DNA of 64,000 nucleotides, from assembly GCA_014650415.1 (NCBI GenBank), contig BMUX01000001.1, positions 496,001 through 560,000 of the forward strand. The letters run 5' to 3'. Below the pieces are notes generated by a model, which was not told where the DNA came from, did no database searches, and worked only from the letters and a program-made list of their open reading frames with translations. Positions 43,111 to 52,498 of this stretch are shown here, one piece after another. This DNA is from Streptomyces spiroverticillatus. Lineage in GTDB: Bacteria; Actinomycetota; Actinomycetes; Streptomycetales; Streptomycetaceae. The position numbers were made by a program, and so were the translations under genes. The number at the start of each line of letters is the position of its first letter. Within the stretch, counting starts at the first letter, position 1.

Positions 43111-45078
43111 TCACGCGTCCTCCTTGCGGGCGGCCCGCGAGGGCTGGGTCACCCGGTCGAGCATCAGGCCGAGGCAGACGATGGCCGCGCCCGCCTTGAG
43201 GCCGGTGGCCAGGTCGCCCTGGGCGAGGCCGAAGACGACGTCGTAACCCAGTGCGCCACCGCCGACCAGGCCGCCGATGATGACGACGGCGAGGACCAGG
43301 ACGACGCCCTGGTTCACGGCGAGGAGCAAGGAGGGCCGGGCGAGCGGGAGTTGGACCTGGCGGAGCTGCTGGCCGCTGGTCGCGCCGAGCGAGCGCGCGG
43401 ATTCGAGCGCCGCCGGGGAGACCTGCTGGAGGCCCTGGGTGGTGATGCGTACGACGGCGGGGAGCGCGTAGACGACGGCGGCGGCTGCCGCCGGGGCGCG
43501 GCCCACGCCGAAGAGGGCGACGACGGGGATGAGGTAGACGAACTGCGGCATCGTCTGCATCACGTCGAGGACGGGGCGCAGCACTCGCTCCAGGCGGCTG
43601 CTGCGCGAGGCGGCGATGCCGATCGCGAAGCCGATGAGGAGGGTGACGGCGACGGCTGCGACGACCTGGGAGAGCGTGTCCATGGACGGCTTCCACACGC
43701 CGAGGACGCCGATCGCGGCCATGGCGAGCGCCGCGGTGAGCGCCGACTTCCAGGTGCCGATCAGCCAGGCGAGCGCGGCGACCAGGAGCAGGACCGCGTA
43801 CCAGGGGAGGGCGGTCAGGCCCGAGCGGATGGGGTCGAGGACGAACGAGGTGAAGTGGCCGGCCCAGTCGGCGGTGCCGCCGATGACGGGCACGCCGGAG
43901 TAGAGGTGGTCGGTCATCCAGCCGACGGCCTTGTTGACGGTCGGGGCGATCTCGATCGACCAGGCCTCGGGCCACAGGAGCGAGCCCGCGAGGCGGGTCG
44001 CGACGGCGACCGCCGCGACGGCGAGCACGCCGAGCGCGGCCGGGAGCCAGGAGCGCCCCTGCTCGCGGTCGCCGGAACCGGCGGCGGCCGTCACCCGGTC
44101 GAGGACGATCGCCATCAGGACGATGGGGAGACCCGCGGCCAGCGCCTGGCCGACGTCGACGGAGGCGAGCGCCTGGTAGACGCGGTCGCCGAGACCGGCG
44201 GCGCCGATGACGGACGCGATGACGGCCATGGAGAGGGCCATCATGATCGTCTGGTTGAGGCCGAGGAGGAGCTGCTTGCGGGCCAGCGGGAGGCGGGCCG
44301 TGAAGAGCCGCTGCCGGGCGGTCGCACCGAGGGACTCGACGGCTTCGAGCACGCCCTTGTCGGCTTCCCGGAGTCCGAGCGCGGTGAGGCGCGCCATCGG
44401 CGGGGCGGCGTACACGACGGTCGCCAGGACGGCGGCCGGGACGCCGATGCCGAAGATCAGCACGACGGGGAGCAGGTACGCGAAGGCAGGCAGCACCTGC
44501 ATGGTGTCCAGGACCGGGCGCAGGATGCGGAAGGTGCGGTCGGAGAGGCCCGCGGCGAGTCCCAGGAACGCGCCCAGGATCACCGAGGCCGCGACCGCGA
44601 CGGCCATCAGCGCGAGGGTCTGCATGGTCGGCACCCACATGCCGAGCAGCCCGCAGGCGGCGAGCGCGACGACGGTCCCGGCGGCCAGCTTCACCCCGGC
44701 GGCACGCCAGGCGACCAGCGCGGCGAGCGCGGTGGTGCCGGCCCAGCCGAGGGCGAGGAGGACGAGATAGACGCCACGTACGGAGAGGACGACCGCGTTG
44801 GAGATGTGGCCGAAGAAATAGAGGAAGAGGGGGTGGCCGTCGCGGTTGTCGATGATCCAGTCACTGACCTTGCCGAGGGGCTCGGTGAGGTCGACGGTGA
44901 GCGGGGCCGGCCAGGTGCCGGACGCCCAGCGGGAGTGGAGCACGGGGACGGCGACGGCGGCGATCACCAGGAGCGCGCCGAGCTTGAGGAGGGCGGGGCG
45001 ACGGGTGAGCCGGTCGCGCCAACTGGGCTCCTGCGTACGGGGCTTCGGCGGGGCGGAGGTGGTGGTCACGGCACTCAC
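43111..45078 (-). CDS. Glycine betaine/choline ABC transporter permease, two permease domains fused
   Basis: The 655-aa protein contains two BPD_transp_1 domains in tandem. Each has the EAA-type loop (AVESLGATARQRLFTARLPLARKQLLLGLNQ in the first, SARSLGATSGQQLRQVQLPLARPSLLLAVNQ in the second). Each is preceded by RPVLDTMQVLPAFAYLLPVVLIFGIG or RPVLDVMQTMPQFVYLIPVVALFGVG. Most homologues (ProW, OpuAB) have one domain and dimerise, so this chain can form the full channel. It lies between the ATPase gene (43 bp) and the binding-protein gene (2 bp). Confidence 0.92.
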   Translation of the reverse strand: MSAVTTTSAPPKPRTQEPSWRDRLTRRPALLKLGALLVIAAVAVPVLHSRWASGTWPAPLTVDLTEPLGKVSDWIIDNRDGHPLFLYFFGHISNAVVLSVRGVYLVLLALGWAGTTALAALVAWRAAGVKLAAGTVVALAACGLLGMWVPTMQTLALMAVAVAASVILGAFLGLAAGLSDRTFRILRPVLDTMQVLPAFAYLLPVVLIFGIGVPAAVLATVVYAAPPMARLTALGLREADKGVLEAVESLGATARQRLFTARLPLARKQLLLGLNQTIMMALSMAVIASVIGAAGLGDRVYQALASVDVGQALAAGLPIVLMAIVLDRVTAAAGSGDREQGRSWLPAALGVLAVAAVAVATRLAGSLLWPEAWSIEIAPTVNKAVGWMTDHLYSGVPVIGGTADWAGHFTSFVLDPIRSGLTALPWYAVLLLVAALAWLIGTWKSALTAALAMAAIGVLGVWKPSMDTLSQVVAAVAVTLLIGFAIGIAASRSSRLERVLRPVLDVMQTMPQFVYLIPVVALFGVGRAPAAAAAVVYALPAVVRITTQGLQQVSPAALESARSLGATSGQQLRQVQLPLARPSLLLAVNQGVVLVLAVVIIGGLVGGGALGYDVVFGLAQGDLATGLKAGAAIVCLGLMLDRVTQPSRAARKEDA

Positions 45079-45121
45079 GCGATCACCTCGCCGGTCGGGA
45101 GGATGCTACTGACGTACCTCA

Positions 45122-46201
45122 TCAGGCGGTCACCGCCAGGGTGCCGGCGACGACCGACAGCAGGCACGCGCGGTCGACGATGCCGAGCAGGCGGCCGTCG
45201 GACATCACGCGGGCCGTCGGTTCGCCGGTGCGGACCAGGGCCTCGATGGCCTCGGAGACCGGGGCGGACGGGGCCACGGCGGGGCCGGACTCGGCGTCGC
45301 CTGCCTCCGGGGTGCGCATCGCGGAGGCGACCGTGAGGACCTGCTCGCGGGGGACGTCGCGGACGAAGTCCCGTACGTAGTCGTTGGCCGGGGAGCCGAC
45401 GATCTCCTCGGGCGTGCCGAGCTGGACGATCTCGCCGTCGCGCATCAGGGCGATGCGGTCGCCCAGGCGCAGGGCCTCGTTGAGGTCGTGGGTGATGAAG
45501 ACCATCGTGCGGCCCTCCTCCTGGTGGAGGCGGATGACCTCTTCCTGCATGTCGCGCCGGATGAGGGGGTCGAGCGCGCTGAACGGCTCGTCGAAGAGCA
45601 GGACTTCGGGGTCGACGGCGAGGGCGCGGGCGAGCCCGACGCGCTGCTGCTGACCGCCGGAGAGCTGGCCGGGACGGCGGTCTTCGAGCCCGTCGAGGCC
45701 GACCTTGGTCACGACCTCCGCCGCCTTCGCGCGCCGCTCGGCCTTGCCCATGCCCTGCACTTCGAGCCCGTACGCGACGTTGTCGAGGACCGTGCGGTGC
45801 GGGAGCAGGCCGAAGTGCTGGAAGACCATGGCGGCGCGGTGGCGGCGCAGTTCGCGCAGGCGCGCCTTGTCCATGGACAGGACGTCCTCGCCGTCGATGG
45901 CGAGGCTGCCGGAGGTCGGCTCGATGAGGCGGGTGAGGCAGCGGACGAGAGTCGACTTTCCGGAGCCGGACAGCCCCATGACGACGAAGACCTCGCCCTT
46001 CTTCACGTCGAAGGAGACATCGCGGACGGCGGCCGTGCAGCCGGTGCGCTCGCGCAGTTCCGGGACTGAGAGGCCGGTCAGCTCCTGGTCGCCGGGGACC
46101 TTGTCGGCCTTGGGGCCGAAGACCTTCCAGAGGTTGCGTACGGAGAAGACGGCGTGGTCGGCCGTGGTCTCGGCGTCCTTCGTGGCGGGAGTCGTACTCA
46201 T
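45122..46201 (-). CDS. Glycine betaine/choline ABC transporter ATP-binding protein
   Basis: The 359-aa ATPase has Walker [11 protein letters not shown]-loop [15 protein letters not shown], signature [15 protein letters not shown], Walker [14 protein letters not shown] and the H-loop ITHDLNEAL, as in ProV/OpuAA. A C-terminal stretch ([36 protein letters not shown]) is a CBS-like module that may sense ionic strength. Its ATG shares a base with the stop of the choline dehydrogenase gene (TAATG), so oxidation and uptake are translationally linked. Confidence 0.93.
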   Translation of the reverse strand: MSTTPATKDAETTADHAVFSVRNLWKVFGPKADKVPGDQELTGLSVPELRERTGCTAAVRDVSFDVKKGEVFVVMGLSGSGKSTLVRCLTRLIEPTSGSLAIDGEDVLSMDKARLRELRRHRAAMVFQHFGLLPHRTVLDNVAYGLEVQGMGKAERRAKAAEVVTKVGLDGLEDRRPGQLSGGQQQRVGLARALAVDPEVLLFDEPFSALDPLIRRDMQEEVIRLHQEEGRTMVFITHDLNEALRLGDRIALMRDGEIVQLGTPEEIVGSPANDYVRDFVRDVPREQVLTVASAMRTPEAGDAESGPAVAPSAPVSEAIEALVRTGEPTARVMSDGRLLGIVDRACLLSVVAGTLAVTA

Positions 46202-47778
46202 TACGCGGCACCTCCGGAGATGGTCGGTTGCTGCGTGGCCGCTTCGGCCAGCAGCTCTGCGCACTTCTCGCCGACCATCAGGACGCCGATCATCGGGTTG
46301 ACGGCGGTCATGGTCGGGAAGACGGACGCGTCGGCGATGCGGATGCCGTCGAGTCCCTTGATCCTCAAGTCGGGGGTGACGACGGCGAGTTCGTCGTCGG
46401 CGGCGCCCATCTTGCAGGTGCCTGCGGGGTGGTAGACGGTGTGCGCGACCTTGCGGGCGTACTCGCTCAGGTCCTCGTCGGAGGTGACCTCCGGACCCGG
46501 GCACACCTCGCGCTTGAGCCATCCGGAGAGGGGGGCCTGCGCCGCGATCTCCCGGGCAATCCTGATCCCGTCGACGAGGGTGCGGCCGTCGTAGTCGTCC
46601 TCGTCGGTGAAGTACCGGAAGTCGAGGGCGGGCTTGACGGCCGGGTCGGCGCTGGTGAGGAAGAGCCGGCCGCGGCTGCGCGGCTTGGGGATGTTGGGGG
46701 TCATCGACACGCCGTGCGCGGGGCGTTCGTAGCCGAGGCGCTCGGGGTTGTCGGTGAAGGGGATTTGGTAGAAGTGGAACATCAGGTCGGGGCCCGCGTG
46801 CTCGGGATCCCGCTTCACGAAGAGACCCGCGTCCGAGTCCATCGCGGAGTTCTCGGGAATGGGCCCGTTCGTCTCCCAGACGATGACGGACTCGGGGTGG
46901 TCGAGAAGGTTCTCGCCGACGCCGGGGAGGTCGACGGCGACGGGTATGCCGAGCGCTTCGAGGTCGGCGGCCGGGCCTATGCCGGAGTGCATGAGCAGCC
47001 GCGGGGTGTCCACCGCCCCTGCACAGACGAGGACTTCGCGGTTGGCCCGTACGAGGACCTCCTCGCCGTCCTTGGTCCGCACGCGCACCCCGCGCGCCCG
47101 GGTGCCGTCCAGCTCCAGTTCGTACGCCCAGGTCTCCAGCATGATGTGGAGGTTCGGGCGGTCCAGGAACGGATGGAGGTACGCCACGGACGCGGACGAA
47201 CGCTTGTTGTTCTCCGGGTGGTAGGCGAGGTCGAAGAAGCCGACGCCGTCCTCGAAGGGCTTCTTGTTGAAGCTGTCGATGCGGGGGACGCCGAGGGCGC
47301 CCTGGGCGGCGTCGACGAAGTCGCGGGCGATGGCGTTCCGGTCGGCCTCGTCGACGGGGACGATGTTGTTGCGGAGCTTGTGGAAGTACGGGTCCATGGC
47401 CGAGGCCCCCCATCCCTCGGCGCCGTTGGCCTCCCACTCGTCCCAGTCGGACGGGAGGGGCTTGAAGGCGATGAGGGTGTTGTGGGACGAACACCCGCCG
47501 AGGACGCGGGCCCGGCTGTGCCGGATGTGGGAGTTGCCGCGGGGCTGCTCGGTGGTGGGGTAGTCGTAGTCCAGCTCACCGCCGAGGAGGCCCATCCAGC
47601 GCCGCAGGGTGAGGACTTCGGGCCGGTCGACGTCGGAGGGACCGCCCTCGATGACGGCGACGCGGACCTCGGGGTCCTCGGTGAGGCGGGAGGCGATCAC
47701 GGATCCGGCGGTGCCGCCGCCGATGACGACGTAGTCGTAGTCGTAGTCGTGGGTGGGCTCGGGCGTGGGCTCGGGCAT
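46201..47778 (-). CDS. betA: GMC-family choline dehydrogenase/oxidase
   Basis: The 525-aa flavoprotein has the N-terminal FAD site [17 protein letters not shown], the GMC signatures [14 protein letters not shown] and [20 protein letters not shown], and the catalytic His/Asn pair in [11 protein letters not shown] and [12 protein letters not shown]. It oxidises choline to betaine aldehyde. The N-terminus contains a DYDYDY triplet run from a GTCGTA microrepeat. It starts the transporter operon, TAATG-coupled to the ATPase; betB lies 478 bp upstream on the same strand. Oxidase and dehydrogenase activity cannot be distinguished. Confidence 0.85.
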   Translation of the reverse strand: MPEPTPEPTHDYDYDYVVIGGGTAGSVIASRLTEDPEVRVAVIEGGPSDVDRPEVLTLRRWMGLLGGELDYDYPTTEQPRGNSHIRHSRARVLGGCSSHNTLIAFKPLPSDWDEWEANGAEGWGASAMDPYFHKLRNNIVPVDEADRNAIARDFVDAAQGALGVPRIDSFNKKPFEDGVGFFDLAYHPENNKRSSASVAYLHPFLDRPNLHIMLETWAYELELDGTRARGVRVRTKDGEEVLVRANREVLVCAGAVDTPRLLMHSGIGPAADLEALGIPVAVDLPGVGENLLDHPESVIVWETNGPIPENSAMDSDAGLFVKRDPEHAGPDLMFHFYQIPFTDNPERLGYERPAHGVSMTPNIPKPRSRGRLFLTSADPAVKPALDFRYFTDEDDYDGRTLVDGIRIAREIAAQAPLSGWLKREVCPGPEVTSDEDLSEYARKVAHTVYHPAGTCKMGAADDELAVVTPDLRIKGLDGIRIADASVFPTMTAVNPMIGVLMVGEKCAELLAEAATQQPTISGGAA

Positions 47779-48256
47779 GGGGTGCTGCTCCTCTTCTGAC
47801 GAAGGTTCTGTCGCGTAATGGGTTTTTGGTGGGGGTGTACGGGGGCTGTACGGGCGCGGTCCTCCCGTGCCGGGCCGCTCCCTTTCCGCGCCCCTTCAGG
47901 GGCGCGGGGAACTGCGCCACCAGCCACGACACACCTGCACGGGACCGGTCCCCTTGCCCCGCGGGTTTAGGTGAAGGGGCGGGGCTGGGGACCCCATGGC
48001 CCGGCGGGCCAGAGCCTCACGTCCCCGGTACCGGGAGGCGCCCCGAGGGCCCTGGGCTGCGCGTGCCCTGTGTCGGGGGTGCGGGCGGGCCGGTGCCGGG
48101 GCGGGCCCGGATCGGGCGGGCCGCCCCCTTGCCCGCCCGTTCCGCCCCCCCGGGGGGGGCGGCCCCGCCGCCCAAGGGGGCTACGGGGAAGGGAAGGGGG
48201 CGCCGCCCAAGGGGGCCAGGCAGAACGGGGAGGGCAACGCCCGCCCGGACCGACCC
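47779..48256. other. Extreme G+C intergenic region between betA and betB
   Basis: This 478-bp gap holds dispersed repeat copy 4 and a palindrome CCGCCCCCCCGGGGGGGGCGG at 48142-48162. Two copies of CGCCGCCCAAGGGGGC occur within 60 bp. No gene is supported. It may carry a separate betA promoter on the minus strand. Confidence 0.55.
47889..47983. repeat. Dispersed Streptomyces intergenic repeat, copy 4
   Basis: GCCCCTTCAGGGGCGCGGGG, ACTGCGCCACCAGCCACGAC and GTTTAGGTGAAGGGGCGGGG occur in order, same orientation as copy 1 with a longer middle. Confidence 0.8.
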
Positions 48257-49756
48257 TCAGCCCGAGAACCACCGCACCGGCACCGGATTCAAGTTCTGGT
48301 AAATGTGCTTGGACTCCCGGTACTCAGCCAGCCCCGCCGGGCCCAACTCCCGCCCCACACCGGACTTCCCGAAGCCGCCCCACTCCGCCTGCGGCAAGTA
48401 GGGATGGAAGTCGTTGATCCACACCGTCCCGTGCCGCAGCTTCGCGGCAACCCGCCGCGCCCGCCCGGGATCCGCGGACCAGACACCCCCCGCAAGCCCG
48501 TACTCGGTGTCATTGGCGAGGGCAATCGCCTCCGCCTCCGTCACAAAACTCTCCACCGTGAGGATCGGCCCGAAGGTCTCCTCCCGCACGACCCGCATCT
48601 CGCGGTGGCACCCGTCGAGCACGGTCGGCCGGTAGAAGTACCCCTCGTACCCGGGACCCTCGGGCCGCGAGCCGCCGGCCCGCAGCACAGCGCCTTCCTC
48701 CAGCGCCGCAGCGACGTAATACTCCGTCTTCTCCAACTGCGACGCAGACACGAGCGGCCCGCACTCGACGCCCTTCTCGGTCCCGCGCCCGATCCGGATC
48801 TTCTCGGCCCGCCGCGCCAGCTCGGCGACGAACCGCTCCTTCACCGACTCCTCCACAATGAGCCGCGACCCCGCCGAGCACACCTGCCCGCTGTGAATGA
48901 AGGCAGCATTCAACGCCTGATCAACAGCCGTATCGAACCCCTCTTCCGTCGCACACGCATCAGCGAACACGACATTGGGGTTCTTCCCGCCCAGCTCCAG
49001 CGCGACCTTCTTGACGGTCTCGGCAGCGGCCTGCATGACCTTCGTACCGCTCACCAACCCACCCGTGAACGACACCAGATCCACATCCGGGTGCTCGGCC
49101 ATCCGCGCCCCCACCGAGGCGCCAGGCCCGGTGACAACGTTCGCCACACCCTCCGGCAGCCCTGCCTCGACCAGCAGCGCGATGAGCGCAACCGTCGTCA
49201 TCGGCGTGATCTCACTCGGCTTGACCACGAAGGTATTTCCGGCCGCCAGCGCAGGCGCAATCTTCCAACTCGCCTGAAGCAGCGGATAGTTCCACGGCGT
49301 GATGAGCGCGCACACACCCACCGGCTCATGCACGACCACGCTGTGGATGTCCGCCGACCCCGCGTCGACAACACGCCCCGCGCCCTCCCCGATCACCAGG
49401 TCGGCGAAGTACCGGAAGGCATCCGTCACGCAGTCAATGTCAACGCGCCCTTCCTCCACGGTCTTTCCGGCGTCCTGCGCCTCCAGCCGCCCCAACTCCT
49501 CGCGGTCCCGCTGGAGCAGATCGGCGACGCGGCGCAGCAGGGCGGCCCGCTCGGCGGTGGGCGTCAAGGGCCAGACCCCCTGCCCACCCCCGAAGGCCTT
49601 GCTCGCGGCGGCGACTGCTGCGTCGACGTCCTCCGCGCCGCCCTCGGCGACCACGGCGAACGGCTTCGCGTCCGCGGGGTCGAGGATCTCGCGCGTGGAG
49701 CCGGAGAGGGCTGCCCGCCACTCCCCGCCCACATGGATGGTCTTTTCTGCCGACAC
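48257..49756 (-). CDS. betB: Betaine aldehyde dehydrogenase
   Basis: The 499-aa aldehyde dehydrogenase has ITPWNYPLLQASWKIAPALAAGNTFVVKPSE, catalytic Glu254 (LELGGKNP) and catalytic Cys293 (HSGQVCSAGSRL), plus GKSGVGRELGPAGLAEYRESKHIY near the end. It converts betaine aldehyde to glycine betaine, the osmoprotectant, completing the BetA step. Start GTG 49756 follows GGAAGG. It is upstream of betA on the same strand with a long gap, and 214 bp downstream of the hypothetical gene ending at 49971. Confidence 0.92.
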   Translation of the reverse strand: MSAEKTIHVGGEWRAALSGSTREILDPADAKPFAVVAEGGAEDVDAAVAAASKAFGGGQGVWPLTPTAERAALLRRVADLLQRDREELGRLEAQDAGKTVEEGRVDIDCVTDAFRYFADLVIGEGAGRVVDAGSADIHSVVVHEPVGVCALITPWNYPLLQASWKIAPALAAGNTFVVKPSEITPMTTVALIALLVEAGLPEGVANVVTGPGASVGARMAEHPDVDLVSFTGGLVSGTKVMQAAAETVKKVALELGGKNPNVVFADACATEEGFDTAVDQALNAAFIHSGQVCSAGSRLIVEESVKERFVAELARRAEKIRIGRGTEKGVECGPLVSASQLEKTEYYVAAALEEGAVLRAGGSRPEGPGYEGYFYRPTVLDGCHREMRVVREETFGPILTVESFVTEAEAIALANDTEYGLAGGVWSADPGRARRVAAKLRHGTVWINDFHPYLPQAEWGGFGKSGVGRELGPAGLAEYRESKHIYQNLNPVPVRWFSG

Positions 49757-49970
49757 GACGCTTTCGCCTTCCGTTACCGAAAGGACCAGAGGTGCTGGTC
49801 CCCGCCAGGAGAACTGGCGGCGGAACCCCTCCCCCCGGCGGCGAAAAGCATGCCGTTTACGTCGCCGAAAGTGCCATGAGTCACTTTCCGTGGGGACAAA
49901 AGACCTGATCGGGGCGGATGCGTCCCCGAGGACCCCGAGGACCCGACACACCCCCGGGGCCGAAAACGAC

Positions 49971-50306
49971 TCACCGCTCAACGGCCGCCGCGTCCTTCGT
50001 CAGGTTGACGGCCGCGAGGAGGCTCAGCTCGGGCTCGGCCTTGCGGAGGGCCTTGATCGCGACCACGGAGTCCGCCTTGACCTCGACCCCGGCCGCTTCG
50101 ATACGTTCCCGGGCCCAGCGGCCGCGGAGCTCCGCCGGCGACATGGCGGGCGCGCCGGCGACGAGCGCGACGGCCCGCTCCAGCCCCGGCCGCTCGACGG
50201 AGTCGGGCCCGGCGGCGTCGAGGGCGCCCCGAAGGAGGGCGAGCAGGTCGTCGCGGTCACTCAGCGCGAGGACATTGAGGTCGCGCTTGGAGAAGAGTCC
50301 GGCCAT
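49971..50306 (-). CDS. Conserved hypothetical protein
   Basis: The 111-aa helical protein (MAGLFSKRDLNVLALSDRDDLLALLRGALDAAG...ELSLLAAVNLTKDAAAVER) has no signal or membrane segment. Codon bias is strong and the frame is clean. Two Ala/Leu/Arg-rich helices flank SPAELRGRWARERIEAAGVEVKAD. It lies upstream of betB on the same strand. It resembles short helical regulators or adaptor proteins, but no family is recognised and no function is proposed. Confidence 0.6.
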   Translation of the reverse strand: MAGLFSKRDLNVLALSDRDDLLALLRGALDAAGPDSVERPGLERAVALVAGAPAMSPAELRGRWARERIEAAGVEVKADSVVAIKALRKAEPELSLLAAVNLTKDAAAVER

Positions 50307-50384
50307 GGGAGAACCCCCGGTTTTGGTGCGTACTGCGGTCTCTGCCCTGCTTCCACACCCCGAAGCCCCTCAACCCCAACTTGA

Positions 50385-51611
50385 TCAACTTCTGAGGGTT
50401 GAGCCCTCCTCCGACGCTCCGCGCTCCTGAAGGGCACGTTCCTGTACGTTGACGGGCTCGTCCACCTCGTAGTGGACCAGCTGTGCAGGCCGTTCACCCC
50501 GCGCCATGTCCCGCCCCCGTGAAACGTGCTGCCGTGTCGCGACACGATACTGGCCGGGATCAGTCGGCCCGGACAGGCCGCTGGACTCGATGTACCCGGT
50601 CTGCCACAGCCGCTTGCCCCGGGCGGTGTCGTACGCCCGCACCAGGCCCTCGTTGTAGTTCGTGGGGTTTTCGAGGCGTGTGCAGAGGACGCCGTCCGTC
50701 ACGCCCAGCGTGCGCTCCCGCTCTTCGAGCGCGGCGGCCGAGGTGGTCCTGCCCGTCGACGGGTCGAGCCGGACCAGTTCGTCGGGCCGGGACTCGGGCC
50801 AGGGGGTCAGGTAGACGCAGTCGTCGGCGAGACCGGAGAAGGCGAGTTGCCTGGGCAGCGCCGCCCGCCAGACGACGTGACCGTCCTCGTCGTCGAGCTT
50901 GCCGACCTCACGGCCGCCGGCCGTACCGCCCGACCGGCGGCGCTCCACCACGACGCCGTCGAAAGCCTGCTGCGGCGTCGGCTCCGGGACGAAGGGCGGC
51001 CGGAGGACGAGGTTCCACTCCCCTTCCGCACTCCACTTCTCCTCGCCGGTCAGGGCGTCCCGCCGTACGATCCGGCCGCCCCGCTCCTGGCAGGCGAGCG
51101 CCGTCCCGCCGGCCTTGCGTACGACACGTACGACACGTACGACACGTACGACACAGGACTCCGGGGTGCCGGGGAGCCCGTACCCCGCGACCCGGCGACC
51201 GGACCGCGCGTCGAAGGCCCGCACCTCCCACCGGCTCTTCCCGCCCTGCCCGTGGTCCTCCAGGAAGAAGGCCTCCGTCGCCGTGATTCCCACCAGCCGT
51301 GGCTCCCGGGCGGACGTCTCGTACCGCCAGAGCAGGGCCCCGGTACGGGGATCGAGGCGTCCGGCGACCATGCCGCTGCCGGAGCACCAGAGCGCCGAGG
51401 CCGCGTACCGGCACTTCACGCCGGGGTAGCCCCGCATGTCGTACGGATCGTCCAGCTTCAGCCGCGTCTCCCACGGCTTCCACCCGTCCATCCGGATCGC
51501 CTCGGGGGTCTCTGTCGGTGCGACCGCCCACATCCCCACCGCCACCACCGGCAGGAGGGCCGCCAGGCCCGCCCGGAGCCGCCCGTGCCTTCCCATGTCC
51601 CGCCCCCGCAC
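50385..51611 (-). CDS. PQQ-like beta-propeller repeat protein, probably exported
   Basis: The 408-aa product (GTG 51611; ATG 51596 is an alternative) has an N-terminal signal/anchor (RLRAGLAALLPVVAVGMWAVAP). Propeller blades of the form RLDPRTGALLWRYET, AFDARSGRRVAGYG, RRDALTGEEKWSAEG, KLDDEDGHVVWRAAL, RLDPSTGRTTSAAAL and AYDTARGKRLWQTGY follow. The last 40 residues (from RGRDMARGERPAQ) do not look like a blade and repeat the RGRDM of the N-terminus through a 16-bp direct repeat, so the end may be rearranged. A VVRVVRVVR insert comes from a 9-bp microrepeat. Function unknown. Confidence 0.75.
   Translation of the reverse strand: MRGRDMGRHGRLRAGLAALLPVVAVGMWAVAPTETPEAIRMDGWKPWETRLKLDDPYDMRGYPGVKCRYAASALWCSGSGMVAGRLDPRTGALLWRYETSAREPRLVGITATEAFFLEDHGQGGKSRWEVRAFDARSGRRVAGYGLPGTPESCVVRVVRVVRVVRKAGGTALACQERGGRIVRRDALTGEEKWSAEGEWNLVLRPPFVPEPTPQQAFDGVVVERRRSGGTAGGREVGKLDDEDGHVVWRAALPRQLAFSGLADDCVYLTPWPESRPDELVRLDPSTGRTTSAAALEERERTLGVTDGVLCTRLENPTNYNEGLVRAYDTARGKRLWQTGYIESSGLSGPTDPGQYRVATRQHVSRGRDMARGERPAQLVHYEVDEPVNVQERALQERGASEEGSTLRS
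51118..51153. repeat. Tandem 9-bp repeat CGTACGACA x4
   Basis: Four perfect units within the beta-propeller gene encode repeated Val-Val-Arg. Slippage-prone and in frame. Confidence 0.85.
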
Positions 51612-51666
51612 CCCGCGCCCCCTTCGCGTCGCGAGTCACCCCAGTCAGCGCGGGCAGCGCGTGCGG

Positions 51667-52413
51667 TCAGTCGTCGTCCACGGGTTCGAAATGCCTCAAC
51701 ACCGTTTCCAGGGTGTTGCGTTGGCGGGGCCACTCGTCGGCCGGGCCGACCACCGCGAGGGCGTAGCGCTTGCCGTCGGAGGTGGGGAAGATCCACTGGA
51801 TGAGGGTGAGGCGGCGGCCCGTTCGGGTGCTGTCGTACGAGTAGACGAGTTCGGCGGCACCCTTGGTGGTGGGGTGCAGAGACTGGAGTTCGAAGTTCGG
51901 GTAGTGGCGGTGGGTGGTGACCGTGACGCGCAGGGCGCGGGTGGCGCTCATGCCGGACTCCGCGAGGGGCCAGAACTGGAGGAAGCGGCTGTACGGGTAC
52001 TTGGGCGACCGGTAGTAGACGGAGGCCGCCTCGTCGCGCCGCCAGCCGGAGGGGACGGCGAGAGTGACGTCGGAGGGGTCCCGGACGACGGCGAAGTCGT
52101 CGGGGAGGGTGGGGGTGGGGGACGGCGTGGGAGTCGGGCTCGGTGAACTGGGCTTCGGGGGGAGGGGTTTGGCGGCCTGCGTGGAGCCGGACGGGGCTGC
52201 GAGCGACTTCTTGGCGGGGTCGGCGACGGGGCGGTCCTGGACGAGCCAGCCCGTACCGAGGCCGATCACCAGGCCGAGGACGACGAGGAGGACGTTGACC
52301 GGGGTGAAGCGGAAGCGCAGTCCCGGCTTGCCCGTGCTGAACGGCGAACGGGCCTGCGGGGTACCGGACTCCCCCTCCGGGCCCGTGCGCGCGAATTCGT
52401 CGCCGTGCGCCAT
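51667..52413 (-). CDS. Membrane-anchored exported protein, paralogue A of a tandem pair
   Basis: The 248-aa protein has a cytoplasmic N-terminus (MAHGDEFARTGPEGESG) and one span (VNVLLVVLGLVIGLGTGWLV). A Pro/Ser/Thr-rich linker follows, then a globular exported domain: LPDDFAVVRDPSDVTLAVPSGWRRDEAASVYYRSPKYPYSRFLQFWPLAESGMSATRAL to WIFPTSDGKRYALAVVGPADEWPRQRNTLETVLRHFEP. The domain is clearly homologous to that of the next gene. ATG 52413 has GGGGAGCGG upstream. Similar domains occur at the C-terminus of some actinobacterial membrane Ser/Thr kinases, but no kinase is here. Function unknown. Confidence 0.72.
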   Translation of the reverse strand: MAHGDEFARTGPEGESGTPQARSPFSTGKPGLRFRFTPVNVLLVVLGLVIGLGTGWLVQDRPVADPAKKSLAAPSGSTQAAKPLPPKPSSPSPTPTPSPTPTLPDDFAVVRDPSDVTLAVPSGWRRDEAASVYYRSPKYPYSRFLQFWPLAESGMSATRALRVTVTTHRHYPNFELQSLHPTTKGAAELVYSYDSTRTGRRLTLIQWIFPTSDGKRYALAVVGPADEWPRQRNTLETVLRHFEPVDDD

Positions 52414-52498
52414 GGACCGCTCCCCCTCGACCGCCTGAACTCCCGCACGCGCGGGAGGACATGGTAGGTCCGGCGACCGGAATCGGAACAGGTCGCGG

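Noticed and set aside
47779-48256. Genes in the betA-betB gap encoding peptides such as [13 protein letters not shown]
   Set aside because: These frames are translations of the dispersed repeat, which gives the same peptide at each copy; no ribosome sites.
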